NCBI GenBank assembly: GCA_963799455.1
Contig: CAWCXF010000008.1
Coordinates: forward strand, 1,178,001 to 1,242,000
Reading direction: 5' to 3'
DNA: 64,000 bases
DNA from: CAWCXF01 sp963799455
GTDB lineage: Bacteria > Pseudomonadota > Alphaproteobacteria > Rhodobacterales > Rhodobacteraceae
Below the pieces are notes generated by a model. The model saw only the letters and a program-made list of their open reading frames with translations. It had not been told where the DNA came from and ran no database searches. This document shows positions 9,838-18,739 of the stretch, piece by piece. How positions within the stretch are numbered: the first letter of the stretch is position 1; each line of letters starts with the position of its first letter. The position numbers and the translations under genes were made by a program.

Positions 9838-10593
9838 CTAGGTCAGCCCCACGCGCCTGCGCACGCCCTCGTCGCGCAAGCTCACCTCCTGGCCCACGAA
9901 CTCGTCGGCCTCGGGCGAGCACATCCAGACGAGCGCGCGGGCGGGCCAGTCGGGCGGGATGTGGTCGGACCACTCCAGGCGCGAGACGGGGCCCACGCCC
10001 GAGGCCTTGATCTCGCGCTGCATCTGCGTCGCCACCGTGCCGGGGCTCAGGCCCATGGCGCGGATGCCGTGCTCGCGGCCCTCGCGGTCGGCGCAGGCGG
10101 TGAGCATCGCAGCACCCGCCTTCGAGGCGCAGTAGTGCGACCAGCCCTCCATCGCCGCGTGGGCCGCGCCCGAACTGAGGGTCAGGATGGTGCCGCCGCC
10201 CCGGCGGATCATCACCGGCATCGCCGCGCGCATTCCGTGGAACACGCCCTTGAGGTTGACGTCGATCGCCCGGCCCCAGCCGTCGGGGTCGGCCTCGGCG
10301 AGAGGGGCGATCGGCTCGATCACGCCCGCGTTGCCCACCAGCACGTCGAGCCGGCCGAAGGCCCCGACCACCGCGTCCACCGCCGCGGCCACCTCCCAGT
10401 AGCGCGTCACGTCGCAGGGGATGGCGAGCGCCGCGGGGCCGATCTCGGCGGCCAGGTCCGCCACCGCCTCCTCGGTGCGCGCCAGGAGCCCCACCCGCGC
10501 GCCCGCCCCCGCGAAGGCGCGCGCGGCCTGCGCCCCGATGCCGCGGCTCGCCCCGGTGATCAGCACCGCCTGACCGTTCATGTCGTGGCCCAT
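9838..10593 (-). CDS. Short-chain dehydrogenase/reductase
   Basis: Classical SDR of 251 residues, an NAD(P)-dependent oxidoreductase of unknown substrate. The cofactor motif TGASRGIG is close to the N-terminus, followed by the NAG motif (LVGNAGVIEPIAPL) and the active-site Ser in ILTLSSGAAH. The catalytic Tyr and Lys lie in HYCASKAG, and the segment LSPGTVATQMQ follows. The ATG at 10593 (MGHDMNGQAV) is preceded by gagggagg at a suitable distance; ATG 10581 is an alternative four codons in. It is transcribed away from the divergent DUF2125 gene, with about 200 bases between the starts. No pathway partner is adjacent. Confidence 0.9.
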   Translation of the reverse strand: MGHDMNGQAVLITGASRGIGAQAARAFAGAGARVGLLARTEEAVADLAAEIGPAALAIPCDVTRYWEVAAAVDAVVGAFGRLDVLVGNAGVIEPIAPLAEADPDGWGRAIDVNLKGVFHGMRAAMPVMIRRGGGTILTLSSGAAHAAMEGWSHYCASKAGAAMLTACADREGREHGIRAMGLSPGTVATQMQREIKASGVGPVSRLEWSDHIPPDWPARALVWMCSPEADEFVGQEVSLRDEGVRRRVGLT

Positions 10594-10801
10594 CTCGCCC
10601 TCCCTCGCGTCGAGCGATCCCGTGGCAGGCGAACGGTCCGGCCGCAAGGTCCGAGCGCGGCGAGGCGCGGCGCCTCGCGCAGCCGTGCGCCGGGGCGCGG
10701 GCCCGGGGTCTGGCATGGACCGGCGCTTTGGGGGATGTTGCGCGCGACCCGGCCCCGCCCATGCGCCCGATGAGCCCGCACGCCCGATGAGGATGACGTC
10801 G

Positions 10802-12550
10802 ATGACCCCCCATGACCAGCCGCCCGCCGTGGCGCCCGCCCTCCTCCGCCCCCCCGCGGGCCGCCTGCGCGCCGGCTGCGCGGCGGGCGCGCTGCTGGGC
10901 GCGCTGGCCTCGGGCCCCGCGGCCGCCGAGATCACGGCGCAGCAGGTGCGCGACCGGTTCGAGGCCTATGGCGAGAGCTTCGGCCTGCGGGTCGAGGCGG
11001 GCTCCGAGGAGGCGTCGGAGGGCACGATCACCCTGAGCGACGTGGTGCTCTCCTACGAGCCCGAGGATGCCGGGGGGCCGGGCACCGAGGACGAGCGGCC
11101 CGGCGAGGGCTCCGGCGGGGGCTCCGAAAGCGGCATGGACGCTCTGCGGATCGAGGCCACCATCGACACGATGGCCTTCGAGGAGCGGCCCGACGGCAGC
11201 GTGCGCGTGACGCTCTCGCCCGAGAGCCCGGTGACGGTGCGGGGCACGGACCCCGAGACCGGCGAGCCCAACGCGATCGATCTGCGCCTGCTGACCGACG
11301 GCTTCGAGATGACCCTCGCCGAGGCCGGGCCGGGGGCCGGCGCGGACGCGACGGCCGGGACGGGCTGGCGCCACGACTACCGGGCCGACCGGCTGGGGCT
11401 GGTGCTGGTCGAGGGGACCGAGGCCGGCGAGCCGATCGAGGGCGACGCCGAGATCGTGGCGCGCGGCCTCTCGGGCTCGGGGACGGTGCTGTCCGGCGCG
11501 GGCCCCTCGGGCGAGGCCACGCGCTACGCCGAGAGCGCCGAGATGGCCGGGCTCGCCCTGCGGGCGAGCGTCCCGATCCCCGAGGAGGAGGCGGAGGCGG
11601 GCTCCGGCGGGGCCGAGGGGGGGCGTTTCGACCTCGCATACGAGGTCGCGGACCTGACGCTGGCGACCGAGGTCGCGCTTGCGGACGAGGGGTCGATGGC
11701 GGCGCTGATGTCCGAGGACGACCCGCAGGCGCTGTTCGAGGCGGGGGTCTCGGCCGAGCTGGAGACGACCTCCGGTCCCAGCAGCTTCGGGCTCGCCACG
11801 ACGGGGGGCGCGGATCCGTCGGATGCCTTCGCCCTGGAGGGCGGCTCGGATGGCGGACGCGCCCGCTACGCCTTCGACGCCGAGCGGATGGAGGTGGAGG
11901 GCGACAATGCGGGGCTCCGCTACGTCGTCACGGGCGGCGGCATGCCGATCGAGCGGGTCGAGGTCGCGCTCGACTCGGCCGAGGCGGAGTTCGGCTTCCC
12001 GGTCGGGGCCACCCGGGAGCCCGAGCCCTTCACGCTGCGCTACGACCTGTCGGGGCTGACGCTGAACGAGGAGCTCTGGGAGCTGTTCGACCCCGACGGC
12101 CGGCTGCCGCGCGACCCCGCCTCGCTGCTGGTGGGGGTCGAGGGCCGCATGAGGCTGCTCGCCGGCCTCTTCGACGAGGAGGCGCAGGCCCGCGCCGAGG
12201 AGGAGGACACGATCCCCGCCGAGGTCGAGGCGGCGAGCTTCGAGCTCGACCTCGACGCGTTGGGCGCCACGGTCGAGGCCACCGGCGAGTTCACCTTCGA
12301 CGACGAGGACACCACCACCTTCCCCGGCATGCCCGCACCCACCGGCACCATGGTCATCGACGCCACCGGCATCGACGCGCTGCTCGACGCGCTGACCGAG
12401 ATGGGGCTGGTGCCACCCGACCAGCTCACGCCGGCGCGCCTGATGCTGGGCCTGTTCGCCCGCGCCGATGGGGAGGGCGGCTACGACTCCGAGATCGCGG
12501 TCGATGGCGCCACCGGCGCGGTGACGGCCAACGGCCAGCGCCTGCGCTGA
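10802..12550 (+). CDS. DUF2125 family secreted protein
   Basis: Exported acidic protein of 582 residues. A signal-peptide-like region (RAGCAAGALLGALASGPAAA) is followed by EITAQQVRDRFEAYGESFGLRVE, the start typical of alphaproteobacterial DUF2125 proteins. Repeating beta-rich segments follow (ATIDTMAFEERPDGSVRVTL, RYAFDAERMEVEG, PFTLRYDLSGLTLNEELWEL, GTMVIDATGIDALLDALTEM), as expected for this AsmA/YdgA-like periplasmic fold. No function is established. Low-complexity inserts (GPGTEDERPGEGSGGGSESG; EEEAEAGSGGAEGG) lengthen it. Start codons compete at 10787, 10793 and 10802; I prefer 10802 because gagg lies about ten bases upstream. Confidence 0.8.
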   Translation: MTPHDQPPAVAPALLRPPAGRLRAGCAAGALLGALASGPAAAEITAQQVRDRFEAYGESFGLRVEAGSEEASEGTITLSDVVLSYEPEDAGGPGTEDERPGEGSGGGSESGMDALRIEATIDTMAFEERPDGSVRVTLSPESPVTVRGTDPETGEPNAIDLRLLTDGFEMTLAEAGPGAGADATAGTGWRHDYRADRLGLVLVEGTEAGEPIEGDAEIVARGLSGSGTVLSGAGPSGEATRYAESAEMAGLALRASVPIPEEEAEAGSGGAEGGRFDLAYEVADLTLATEVALADEGSMAALMSEDDPQALFEAGVSAELETTSGPSSFGLATTGGADPSDAFALEGGSDGGRARYAFDAERMEVEGDNAGLRYVVTGGGMPIERVEVALDSAEAEFGFPVGATREPEPFTLRYDLSGLTLNEELWELFDPDGRLPRDPASLLVGVEGRMRLLAGLFDEEAQARAEEEDTIPAEVEAASFELDLDALGATVEATGEFTFDDEDTTTFPGMPAPTGTMVIDATGIDALLDALTEMGLVPPDQLTPARLMLGLFARADGEGGYDSEIAVDGATGAVTANGQRLR

Positions 12551-13002
12551 GCCCCGCGACCGGCGCCGCGGCGCGCCGAAGGAGCCCGGACCGGACCCGA
12601 GTGAGCGCCGGAGCCGGGGAGCCCCCGCGGGCATGGTGCCGAGGGGGCGGCGCGCGATCCGTCCGCGGCGCGACGCCCGTTCGCGGGGATGGACGCCGAG
12701 TCGCGGGGCGCCCGACCGCCATGGAGCGGGGCCGCCGCCGAAGGCCTGCCGCCGCGCCTCGCCGCCAAGGCGGCCCGCGTCCCGACCTCGCGCCGGGAGG
12801 GCCCGATCGCCATGAGGCCGCCGCCGGCGACCGGGCCGCGGGCCGCCTCCTCGGCACGCCGGCGGCTCCCGGCGACGCGGCGAAGCCGGCCCGGCCGTGC
12901 GGAGGGAGGCCGCGCGCCGCACGCCACGCCGCGGCTTGCGCCCGGCCGCCCCGACCCTACCTCAGGACGGCCGCCCCCTCCTCCCGAACGGACCCCGCCC
13001 CC
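12551..13002. other. Gene-free spacer
   Basis: About 450 GC-rich bases between the DUF2125 gene and pmbA. Translations are Arg/Ala/Pro-rich in every frame and I recognise no domain, RNA, repeat or clear promoter. It probably holds the promoter of the pmbA operon. Confidence 0.5.
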
Positions 13003-14349
13003 ATGCCGCTCGACCTCGACCGACTGACCGCCGGGCTCCTCGACGCCGCTCTGCGCGCCGGCGCCGAGGCGGCCGACGCGATCGCCGTCGAGGCGACGCA
13101 GGTCTCGGTGGACGTGCGCGCAGGCCGGCTCGAGGAGGCCCAGCGCGCCGAGTCCGCCGACCTCGGGCTGCGCGTGCTGATCGGGCGCCGGCAGGCCTGC
13201 GTCGCCGCCTCCGACGTCTCGGACGCCACGCTGCGCGCCATGGCCGAGCGCGCCGTGGCGATGGCCCGCGAGGCGCCCGAGGACGCTTCCGTGGGCCTCG
13301 CCGAGCCGGGCCAGCTCGCGGCGCGCCGGGACGCCGAGGGCCTCGACCTCGACGACCCCTCGCCCGAGCCCGAGCCCGCCGCCCTGGAGGACGCCGCGAG
13401 GCGCGCCGAGGCCGCGGCGCTCGCCCATGAGGGCATCGCCCAGGTCCAGCAGGCCTCGGCCGGCTACGGGCGCCGGCGGGTGCATCTCGCGGCCACCAAC
13501 GGCTTCTCGGGCGGCTATGCGCGCACCGACCACGGCCTGTCCTGCACCGCCATCACCGGCGAGGGCACGGGCATGGAGCGCGACTACGACTACGACGCGC
13601 GCCTGCACGGCGCCGACCTGATGGCGCCCGAGGAGGTCGGCCGCCGCGCCGCCCAGCGCACGCTCGCGCGCGCCGGCGCCCGCCGGCCCCGCACCGGCGC
13701 CACCCCGGTGATCGTCGAGGAGCGCGTCGCGTCCTCGCTGATCGGCCATCTGCTCGCGGCCGCCAACGGGAGCGCGGTGGCGCGCGGCGCGTCCTGGCTG
13801 CGCGACGCGATGGGCGAGGCGGTGCTGCCCGAGGGCCTGTCGCTGGTGGAGGATCCGCTCAGGCCCCGCGTCGCGGGCTCGCGCCCCTTCGACGCCGAGG
13901 GGCTGGCCGCGCGCGCGGCCCCCATCGTCGAGGACGGGCGGCTCGCGCGCTGGGTGCTCGACCTTTCCACCGCCCGGCGGCTGGGGCTCGAGAGCACCGC
14001 CAACGCCTCGCGCAGCCCCTCGGCACCCCCCTCGCCCTCGGCCGGCAACGTGGCGCTGACGCAAGGCGACGCGTCGCTGGAGGATTTGATGGCCGAGATG
14101 GGCACGGGGCTCCTCGTGACCTCCTTCATCGGCGCCACCGTCAACCCCACCACCGGCGACTGGTCGCGCGGCGCCTCGGGGATGTGGGTCGAGGGCGGCG
14201 CGCCGGCCCATCCCGTCCACGAGTGCACGCTCGCCGGCAACCTGCGCGAGATGCTGCGCGGGATCCGCCCGGCGAACGACGCGCGGACCCATCTGAGCCG
14301 CGTCGTCCCATCGCTCCTCGTCGAGGGGCTGACGCTTGCCGGCGACTGA
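13003..14349 (+). CDS. pmbA: PmbA/TldE-type metalloprotease-like protein
   Basis: PmbA (TldE) partner subunit of the TldD/TldE protease system; the family is known for microcin and peptide maturation and CcdA turnover. The 448-residue length is normal. Characteristic segments are VSVDVRAGRLEEAQRAE near the N-terminus, SADLGLRVLIGRRQA, VEERVASSLIGHLLAAANGSAVARGASWL, GLSLVEDPLRP, and the C-terminal SFIGATVNPTTGDWSRGASG with GNLREML. PmbA lacks the HExxH zinc site of TldD, and none is seen here. The ATG at 13003 begins where homology starts. It heads the order pmbA-cysQ-DUF4170-waaA-lpxK that is conserved in Rhodobacterales and overlaps cysQ by 14 bases. Confidence 0.93.
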   Translation: MPLDLDRLTAGLLDAALRAGAEAADAIAVEATQVSVDVRAGRLEEAQRAESADLGLRVLIGRRQACVAASDVSDATLRAMAERAVAMAREAPEDASVGLAEPGQLAARRDAEGLDLDDPSPEPEPAALEDAARRAEAAALAHEGIAQVQQASAGYGRRRVHLAATNGFSGGYARTDHGLSCTAITGEGTGMERDYDYDARLHGADLMAPEEVGRRAAQRTLARAGARRPRTGATPVIVEERVASSLIGHLLAAANGSAVARGASWLRDAMGEAVLPEGLSLVEDPLRPRVAGSRPFDAEGLAARAAPIVEDGRLARWVLDLSTARRLGLESTANASRSPSAPPSPSAGNVALTQGDASLEDLMAEMGTGLLVTSFIGATVNPTTGDWSRGASGMWVEGGAPAHPVHECTLAGNLREMLRGIRPANDARTHLSRVVPSLLVEGLTLAGD

Positions 14350-15127
14350 GCGGGAGGACGACCTCGCGCTCCTCCTCGACGCCGCGCGCGAGGCGGGGGC
14401 CATCGCCATGGGCCACTTCCGCCGCCAGCCCGCCTGGCGCGACAAGCCCGGCGGCCAGGGTCCGGTGTCGGAGGCCGACCTCGCGGTGGACGCGGCCTTG
14501 CGCGCGCGCCTGACGGCCGCGCGCCCCGACCACGGCTGGCTCTCGGAGGAGGCGCCCGACGACCCCGCCCGCCTCGCCCGGCGTCGAGCGTTCGTGGTCG
14601 ATCCGATCGACGGCACGCGCGCCTACCTCGCGGGCGAGCCGACATGGGGCCTGTCTCTGGCGCTCGTCGAGGATGGCCGGCCGGTGGCGGGCGTGATGCA
14701 CATGCCGGCGATGGGCGCGACCTACACGGCGGCGCTGGGCGCGGGCGCGCGCCGCGACGGCGCGCCGATCCGCCCCTCGGGGCGCCCCTCCGTCTCGGGC
14801 GCGCGGGTGCTCTGCTCGCGCGCGGCGCTCGCGGCCGAGCGCTGGCCCGCGGGCGCGCCGCCGGTGGAGCGCCATGTCCGCCCCGCGCTCGCGCACCGGC
14901 TCTGCCTGGTGGCCGAGGGGCGCTTCGACGCCGCGCTCTGCCTGACCCCGGTCTGGGAGTGGGACATGGCCGCGGGCGCGCTGATCGCGACGGAGGCGGG
15001 CGCGCTGGCGACCGACGCCGCGGGCCGCCCCTTGCGCTTCAACACGCCCGAGCGCCGCGGCCCCGGCCTCGTGGCGGCGACGCCGGGGGTGCATGGCGGG
15101 CTGCTGGGTGCGGTCGATGTATGTTGA
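14336..15127 (+). CDS. cysQ: 3'(2'),5'-bisphosphate nucleotidase / inositol monophosphatase family
   Basis: Magnesium-dependent phosphatase of the FIG superfamily, most like CysQ, which removes phosphate from 3'-phosphoadenosine 5'-phosphate made during sulfate assimilation. Metal-binding motifs are WLSEEAPDD, VDPIDGTRAYLAG and VWEWDMAAGALIATEAGA, in the proper order over 263 residues. The start is a TTG at 14336 overlapping the pmbA stop, consistent with translational coupling. It is second in the pmbA-cysQ-DUF4170-waaA-lpxK series. The downstream continuity of that operon is broken by about 770 bases of foreign sequence. An inositol-phosphate substrate cannot be excluded from sequence alone. 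Confidence 0.88.
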   Translation: MPATEREDDLALLLDAAREAGAIAMGHFRRQPAWRDKPGGQGPVSEADLAVDAALRARLTAARPDHGWLSEEAPDDPARLARRRAFVVDPIDGTRAYLAGEPTWGLSLALVEDGRPVAGVMHMPAMGATYTAALGAGARRDGAPIRPSGRPSVSGARVLCSRAALAAERWPAGAPPVERHVRPALAHRLCLVAEGRFDAALCLTPVWEWDMAAGALIATEAGALATDAAGRPLRFNTPERRGPGLVAATPGVHGGLLGAVDVC

Positions 15128-15224
15128 ACGGCACGCCACCTGATCCTCCAAGGAGTGTGGATGCCCAAAGAACCAGCCTGCCTCGGCGACTTCGCCACCG
15201 TTCTGCTCCACGCTTCGGTCGCCA

Positions 15225-15304
15225 GAGCTATGGCTGATTTTGGGTGACGCGGCCGATCAGGCGGCGCGGTGATCGGCCGCGTCACCCAAAATCAGCCATA
15301 GCTC
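15225..15304. repeat. Perfect 35-bp inverted repeat
   Basis: Bases 15225-15259 are the exact reverse complement of 15270-15304, separated by a 10-base GC loop. The arms begin gagctatggctgattttggg and run to the gatca at the loop. There is no T-run, so an intrinsic terminator is unlikely. It lies at the junction between cysQ downstream sequence and a TPR-gene fragment. It could be a mobile-element end, a fold-back recombination scar or an assembly artefact. Confidence 0.85.
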
Positions 15305-15835
15305 GATCATCCCCAGGAGTGGGCAGAGGTGCAGACCATCCTCGGCAACACGCTGAGCATCCTGAGCGACCGATTTCGGAGTCAGGCCAAGGCCCATCTG
15401 TTGGAAGAGGCAATCGAAGCGCAGCGCAGCGCCTTGCGCGTCCAGACCGAACCGACTCATCCCGCGGCTTGGGCGACGATACAGCTCAACTTGGTCCCTG
15501 CCCTTGGACGGTTGGGCATGGAGACACCTGGGGGCGGTGGAATGGCCATTCTTCATGAGGCGACCGATGCTGGCCGTGCCGCCCTGCGCGTCTATACTGA
15601 GGACAATCATCCCAGAGATTGGGCTCGTGCACGTTTCAATCTCGGGAAGGCCTTCGAGGCTGTGACGGAGCACGAAGGCTGCGCCGATCCACGAGCGGCG
15701 TTGGCTGAGGCAGCGGAGCATTACGAGGCAACGCTGCGAGTGCATGACCCGCAGCACACGCCGCGCGACCACGCCGAAACGACCGAGGCCCTCGCTCGCA
15801 TTCATGCCAAGCTCACCTCCCTTCCCACCCCTTGA
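15302..15835 (+). pseudogene. TPR protein fragment, 5'-truncated
   Basis: The frame from the inverted repeat to the stop reads as the C-terminal end of a tetratricopeptide-repeat protein: DHPQEWAEVQTILGNTLSIL, HPAAWATIQLNLVPALGRLG, DNHPRDWARARFNLGKAFEA and HTPRDHAETTEALARIHAKL. The HPxxWAxxQxNLGxAL pattern is typical of TPR arrays in large signalling or CHAT-type proteins. A GTG at 15329 could start a 168-residue product, but the repeat pattern begins before it and runs into the inverted repeat, so the 5' part appears lost. Base composition is visibly less GC-rich than the neighbours, which suggests acquired DNA. It separates cysQ from the DUF4170 gene. Confidence 0.6.
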
Positions 15836-15897
15836 CCCCCTCCCCCTCCGACGTATCCCTGCACCCGAGCCCCCAGCCGAGCCCCGAGGAGCCCGTC

Positions 15898-16143
15898 ATG
15901 ACCCAGCGCCTGCACCTCGTCTTCGGCGGCGAGCTGGTCGATCCCGCCTCGACCCGGTTCCGCGACACCGACGCCATCCACGTCGTCGGCGTCTTCCCCG
16001 ACTACGCCTCGGCGCACGCCGCCTGGAAGGCCGAGGCGCAGCGGACCGTGGACAACGCCCACATGCGCTACTTCATCGCCCACCTGCACCGGCTGCGCGA
16101 CGAGGGGGCGGCGGCCTCGCCGACCGAGGAGCTGGGGGCCTGA
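15898..16143 (+). CDS. DUF4170 protein
   Basis: Small conserved alphaproteobacterial protein of 81 residues with no established function. It reads MTQRLHLVFGGELVDP, then FRDTDAIHVVGVFPDYASAH and HMRYFIAHLHRLRDE, matching the DUF4170 pattern. The ATG at 15898 has gaggag about seven bases upstream. It stands immediately before waaA, with stop and start regions overlapping, as in many Rhodobacterales. A role near lipid A/Kdo assembly is only a guess from this position. Confidence 0.85.
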   Translation: MTQRLHLVFGGELVDPASTRFRDTDAIHVVGVFPDYASAHAAWKAEAQRTVDNAHMRYFIAHLHRLRDEGAAASPTEELGA

Positions 16144-17441
16144 GCGAGGGCGCTCGGGGCCCGGCCCGACCCGAGGACCGACCCGAGGCGCGCGCCTGGG
16201 CGGGGCTGGCCGCCTGGCTCGCCTGGCGCGCGCGCGTCGCGTCCGCGCGCCGCGCGCGCCTGACGCGGGAGATTCCGGACCCTGCGCTGCTGGCCGAGCG
16301 GCTGGGCGAGCGCGACCTGCCGCGTCCCGAGGCAAGGCTGGTCTGGGCGCATCTGGGCGAGGCCGCGCCGCTCACCCTCGCACCGCCCCTTCTGAGGCGT
16401 CTGCGCGAGGAGGACGACGCCACCGCCCTCCTCCTGACGACCGAGCCCGCGGCGAAGCCCCCGGCCCCGCCGGAGGGCGCGCTCGCGGCGATGGCGGCGC
16501 CGGCCGACCACCCGCCCTTCGTGCGGGCCTTCCTCGACCGATGGCGCCCGGACGCCTGCGTCTACGCCTCGGGCCGGCTCAGGCCGGCGCTGATGGACGG
16601 CGCGATGCGGCGCATGCCGCTCCTGGTCGCGGGCGCGCGCGCCGAGCCTGCGCGCGGCCGGCCGCTGCGGCTGCCGGCGGCGCTGATGTCGCGCGCGCAT
16701 CGGGTGATGGCGCTCGACGAGCGCGACGCGCAGGGGTGGCGGCGGCTCGGCGCCCCGCCCGAGCGCGTCGAGGTCGCGGGCCCGCTCCAGGCCTGCGCGG
16801 TCCCGCCGCCCGACGACGAGCGCGCGCGCCGCGAGGTCGCCGGGCGTCTCGCGGGCCGACCGGTGTGGTTCGCCTGCGCCGTCCCCGACGCGATGACGGG
16901 CGCGGTGCTCGAGGCGCAGGCCGCGATCCTGCGCCGCGCCCATCGCGCGCTGCTGGTGATCGAGCCGCTCTCGGGCCGCGCGCCCGAGGGCCTCGACCCG
17001 GCGCGCGTGACCGATCACGACCCCGACGATCCCGAGGCCTGCGCCGTCGAGGACGTCCACGAGGTCGTGCTCGCGCGCGGCGCCGCGCTGCGCGGCCTGT
17101 GGTACCGCATGGCGCCCGTGACGCTGATGGCCGACACGCTCGCGGCGCCCGACGCGGACGGACCGGGCGCGCGGGCCGACCCCGACGCGCCGGCGGCGCT
17201 CGGCTCCGCGGTGGTGCACGGGATCCATGTCGGCGCCCATGCGGGCGCCTACGCCCGCCTCCGGGCGGGGGAGGCGAGCGTGGAGGTCGCGGGGCCCGGC
17301 GAGGTCGGCGCGGCGGTCGAGGCGCTGCTCGCGCCCGACCGGGCGGCGCGCCAGGCCCACGCCGCCTGGTCGGTGGTCACGCGCGGCGCCGAGGCGACCG
17401 ACCGGCTGGCGATGCTGCTGATGGAGGCGATGGATGGGTGA
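16140..17441 (+). CDS. waaA: 3-deoxy-D-manno-octulosonic acid (Kdo) transferase
   Basis: Inner-membrane-associated GT30 enzyme that adds Kdo to lipid IVA. Family segments are VWAHLGEAAPLTLAPPLLRR, TALLLTTEP, PPFVRAFLDRWRPDACVYAS, PALMDGAMRRMPLLVAGARA, the RRLGAPPERVEVAGPLQ segment, a GRPVWFACAVPDA donor-site region, GLWYRMAPVTLMADTLAAPD and the C-terminal LGSAVVHGIHVGAHAGAYARL. The length of about 433 residues fits. The start is uncertain: no ATG, GTG or TTG precedes the conserved part near the DUF4170 stop. I use 16140, a CTG overlapping the TGA at 16141. The familiar N-terminal membrane anchor is weak. lpxK follows after 27 bases. Confidence 0.8.
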   Translation: MSEGARGPARPEDRPEARAWAGLAAWLAWRARVASARRARLTREIPDPALLAERLGERDLPRPEARLVWAHLGEAAPLTLAPPLLRRLREEDDATALLLTTEPAAKPPAPPEGALAAMAAPADHPPFVRAFLDRWRPDACVYASGRLRPALMDGAMRRMPLLVAGARAEPARGRPLRLPAALMSRAHRVMALDERDAQGWRRLGAPPERVEVAGPLQACAVPPPDDERARREVAGRLAGRPVWFACAVPDAMTGAVLEAQAAILRRAHRALLVIEPLSGRAPEGLDPARVTDHDPDDPEACAVEDVHEVVLARGAALRGLWYRMAPVTLMADTLAAPDADGPGARADPDAPAALGSAVVHGIHVGAHAGAYARLRAGEASVEVAGPGEVGAAVEALLAPDRAARQAHAAWSVVTRGAEATDRLAMLLMEAMDG

Positions 17442-17468
17442 GCGGCCGGCCTCCCGCGGCCCCGCCTG

Positions 17469-18445
17469 ATGCGCCCGCCACGCGCCTGGGGCGCGCCGCC
17501 CGGGGCGCCCGGCCCGATCGCCCGCCTTCTGACGCCGCTCTCGCACCTCCACGCCGCCGCCACGGCGCGGCGCGTCGCCCGGCCGGGCGCGCGGATGCCG
17601 GTCCCGGTGATCTGCGTCGGCAACGCGGTCGCCGGGGCGCTGGCAAGACCCCCACCGCGGTCGCGCTCTGCGAGCGGATCGCGGCGCGCGGCCATGCCCC
17701 GCACGTCGTCTCGCGCGGGTATGGCGGGCGGGCGCGAGGCCCGCTCACCGTGACCGCCGCCCATGACGCGCGCGAGGTCGGCGACGAGCCGCTGCTGATC
17801 GCGCGCGCGGCCCCCGTCCACGTCGCGCGCGACCGGGCGGCCGGTGCGCGCCATGCGGTGGCCGCGGGGGCGGGGGCGATCGTGCTCGACGACGGGCTCC
17901 AGAACCCCGACCCGGGGAAGGATCTGAGCCTCCTGGTGGTGGACGCCGCCGCGGGCTTCGGCAACGGCCGGGTGATCCCGGCGGGCCCCCTGCGCGAGCC
18001 CGTCGCGGCGGCGCTCGCGCGCGCGGGCCTGGTGGTGGCGATCGGGGCGCCCGAGGAGCGCGCGGCGCTCCTCGGGCGATGGCGCCCGGCCCGTCCGGTG
18101 GTCGAGGCACGGCTCGCGCCCGTGGGCGGCGAGGCGTGGCGGGGGCGCCGCGTGCTCGCCTTCGCCGGCATCGGCCGGCCCGAGCGGTTCTTCGCCACCC
18201 TGCGGGACTTGGGCGTCGAGGTCGCGGGCGCGGTGGCGCTCGGCGATCATGCGCGGATCGCGCCCGCCCGGCTCGACCGGCTGGAGGCCCGCGCTCGCCG
18301 CCTCGGCGCCGAGCTCGCCTGCACCGAGAAGGATGCGGTGCGGCTGGCCCCCGAGGACCGCGCGCGGGTGTCGGCGCTGCCGGTGCGGCTCGCGGTCGAG
18401 GACTGGGCGCCGATCGACGCCGCGCTCGACCGGCTGGGGCTTTGA
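17469..18445 (+). pseudogene. lpxK: Tetraacyldisaccharide 4'-kinase LpxK, one-base frameshift
   Basis: Kinase that phosphorylates the lipid A disaccharide at the 4' position. The first 55 codons (RLLTPLSHLHAAATARRVAR, PVPVICVGNAVAG) are in one frame. The Walker A continuation GAGKTPTAVALCERIAARGH and the rest (VVSRGYGGRARGPL, DDGLQNPDPGKDLSLLVVDA, FAGIGRPERFF, ACTEKDAVRL) are in the next. The break falls in a run of four G at about 17636; one more G restores GNAVAGGAGKTPTA. Total length of 977 bases is one short of a multiple of three. Because LpxK is normally essential in lipid A-making bacteria, a base-calling or assembly error is the simplest explanation. Confidence 0.88.
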
Positions 18446-18739
18446 GGGGTGCGCGGCGCCGGTTTGCAGCGGGGGCCGCACCGGTCCGGACGGCAGCGCG
18501 AGCGGGCGCCTGGGCGGGATGGGCCCGCGCCGTGCTCGGAGGCGGGGGCGCCGGCTCCGGCCCGGCGTCGCGCGCCGCGGGAGGCGCGTCCGGAGGCCTG
18601 CGCGCGAGGCTCGCCCCCCGATCACGCAGGAGGGCGTCGGTGCGACGCCGCAGGCCCAGCTCCGCTCCGCGAAGCGCGCGACGGCCTCCCCGGGGGGGGC
18701 CTGGGCGCGGGCGGCGGAGGGCCTCTTGCGCGGCGCCCC

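Noticed and set aside
9080..12922. 1280-codon minus-strand frame
   Set aside because: It crosses several real genes in the wrong frame; its composition is typical of antisense GC-rich shadows.
15161..15247. 28-codon ORF with a good ribosome site (MPKEPACLGDFATVLLHASV)
   Set aside because: It ends inside the inverted repeat and has no recognisable relative; too short to support as a gene.
15225..15304. Rho-independent terminator for cysQ
   Set aside because: The stem is far longer than usual, has no T-run and lies at a composition break; a rearrangement scar fits better.
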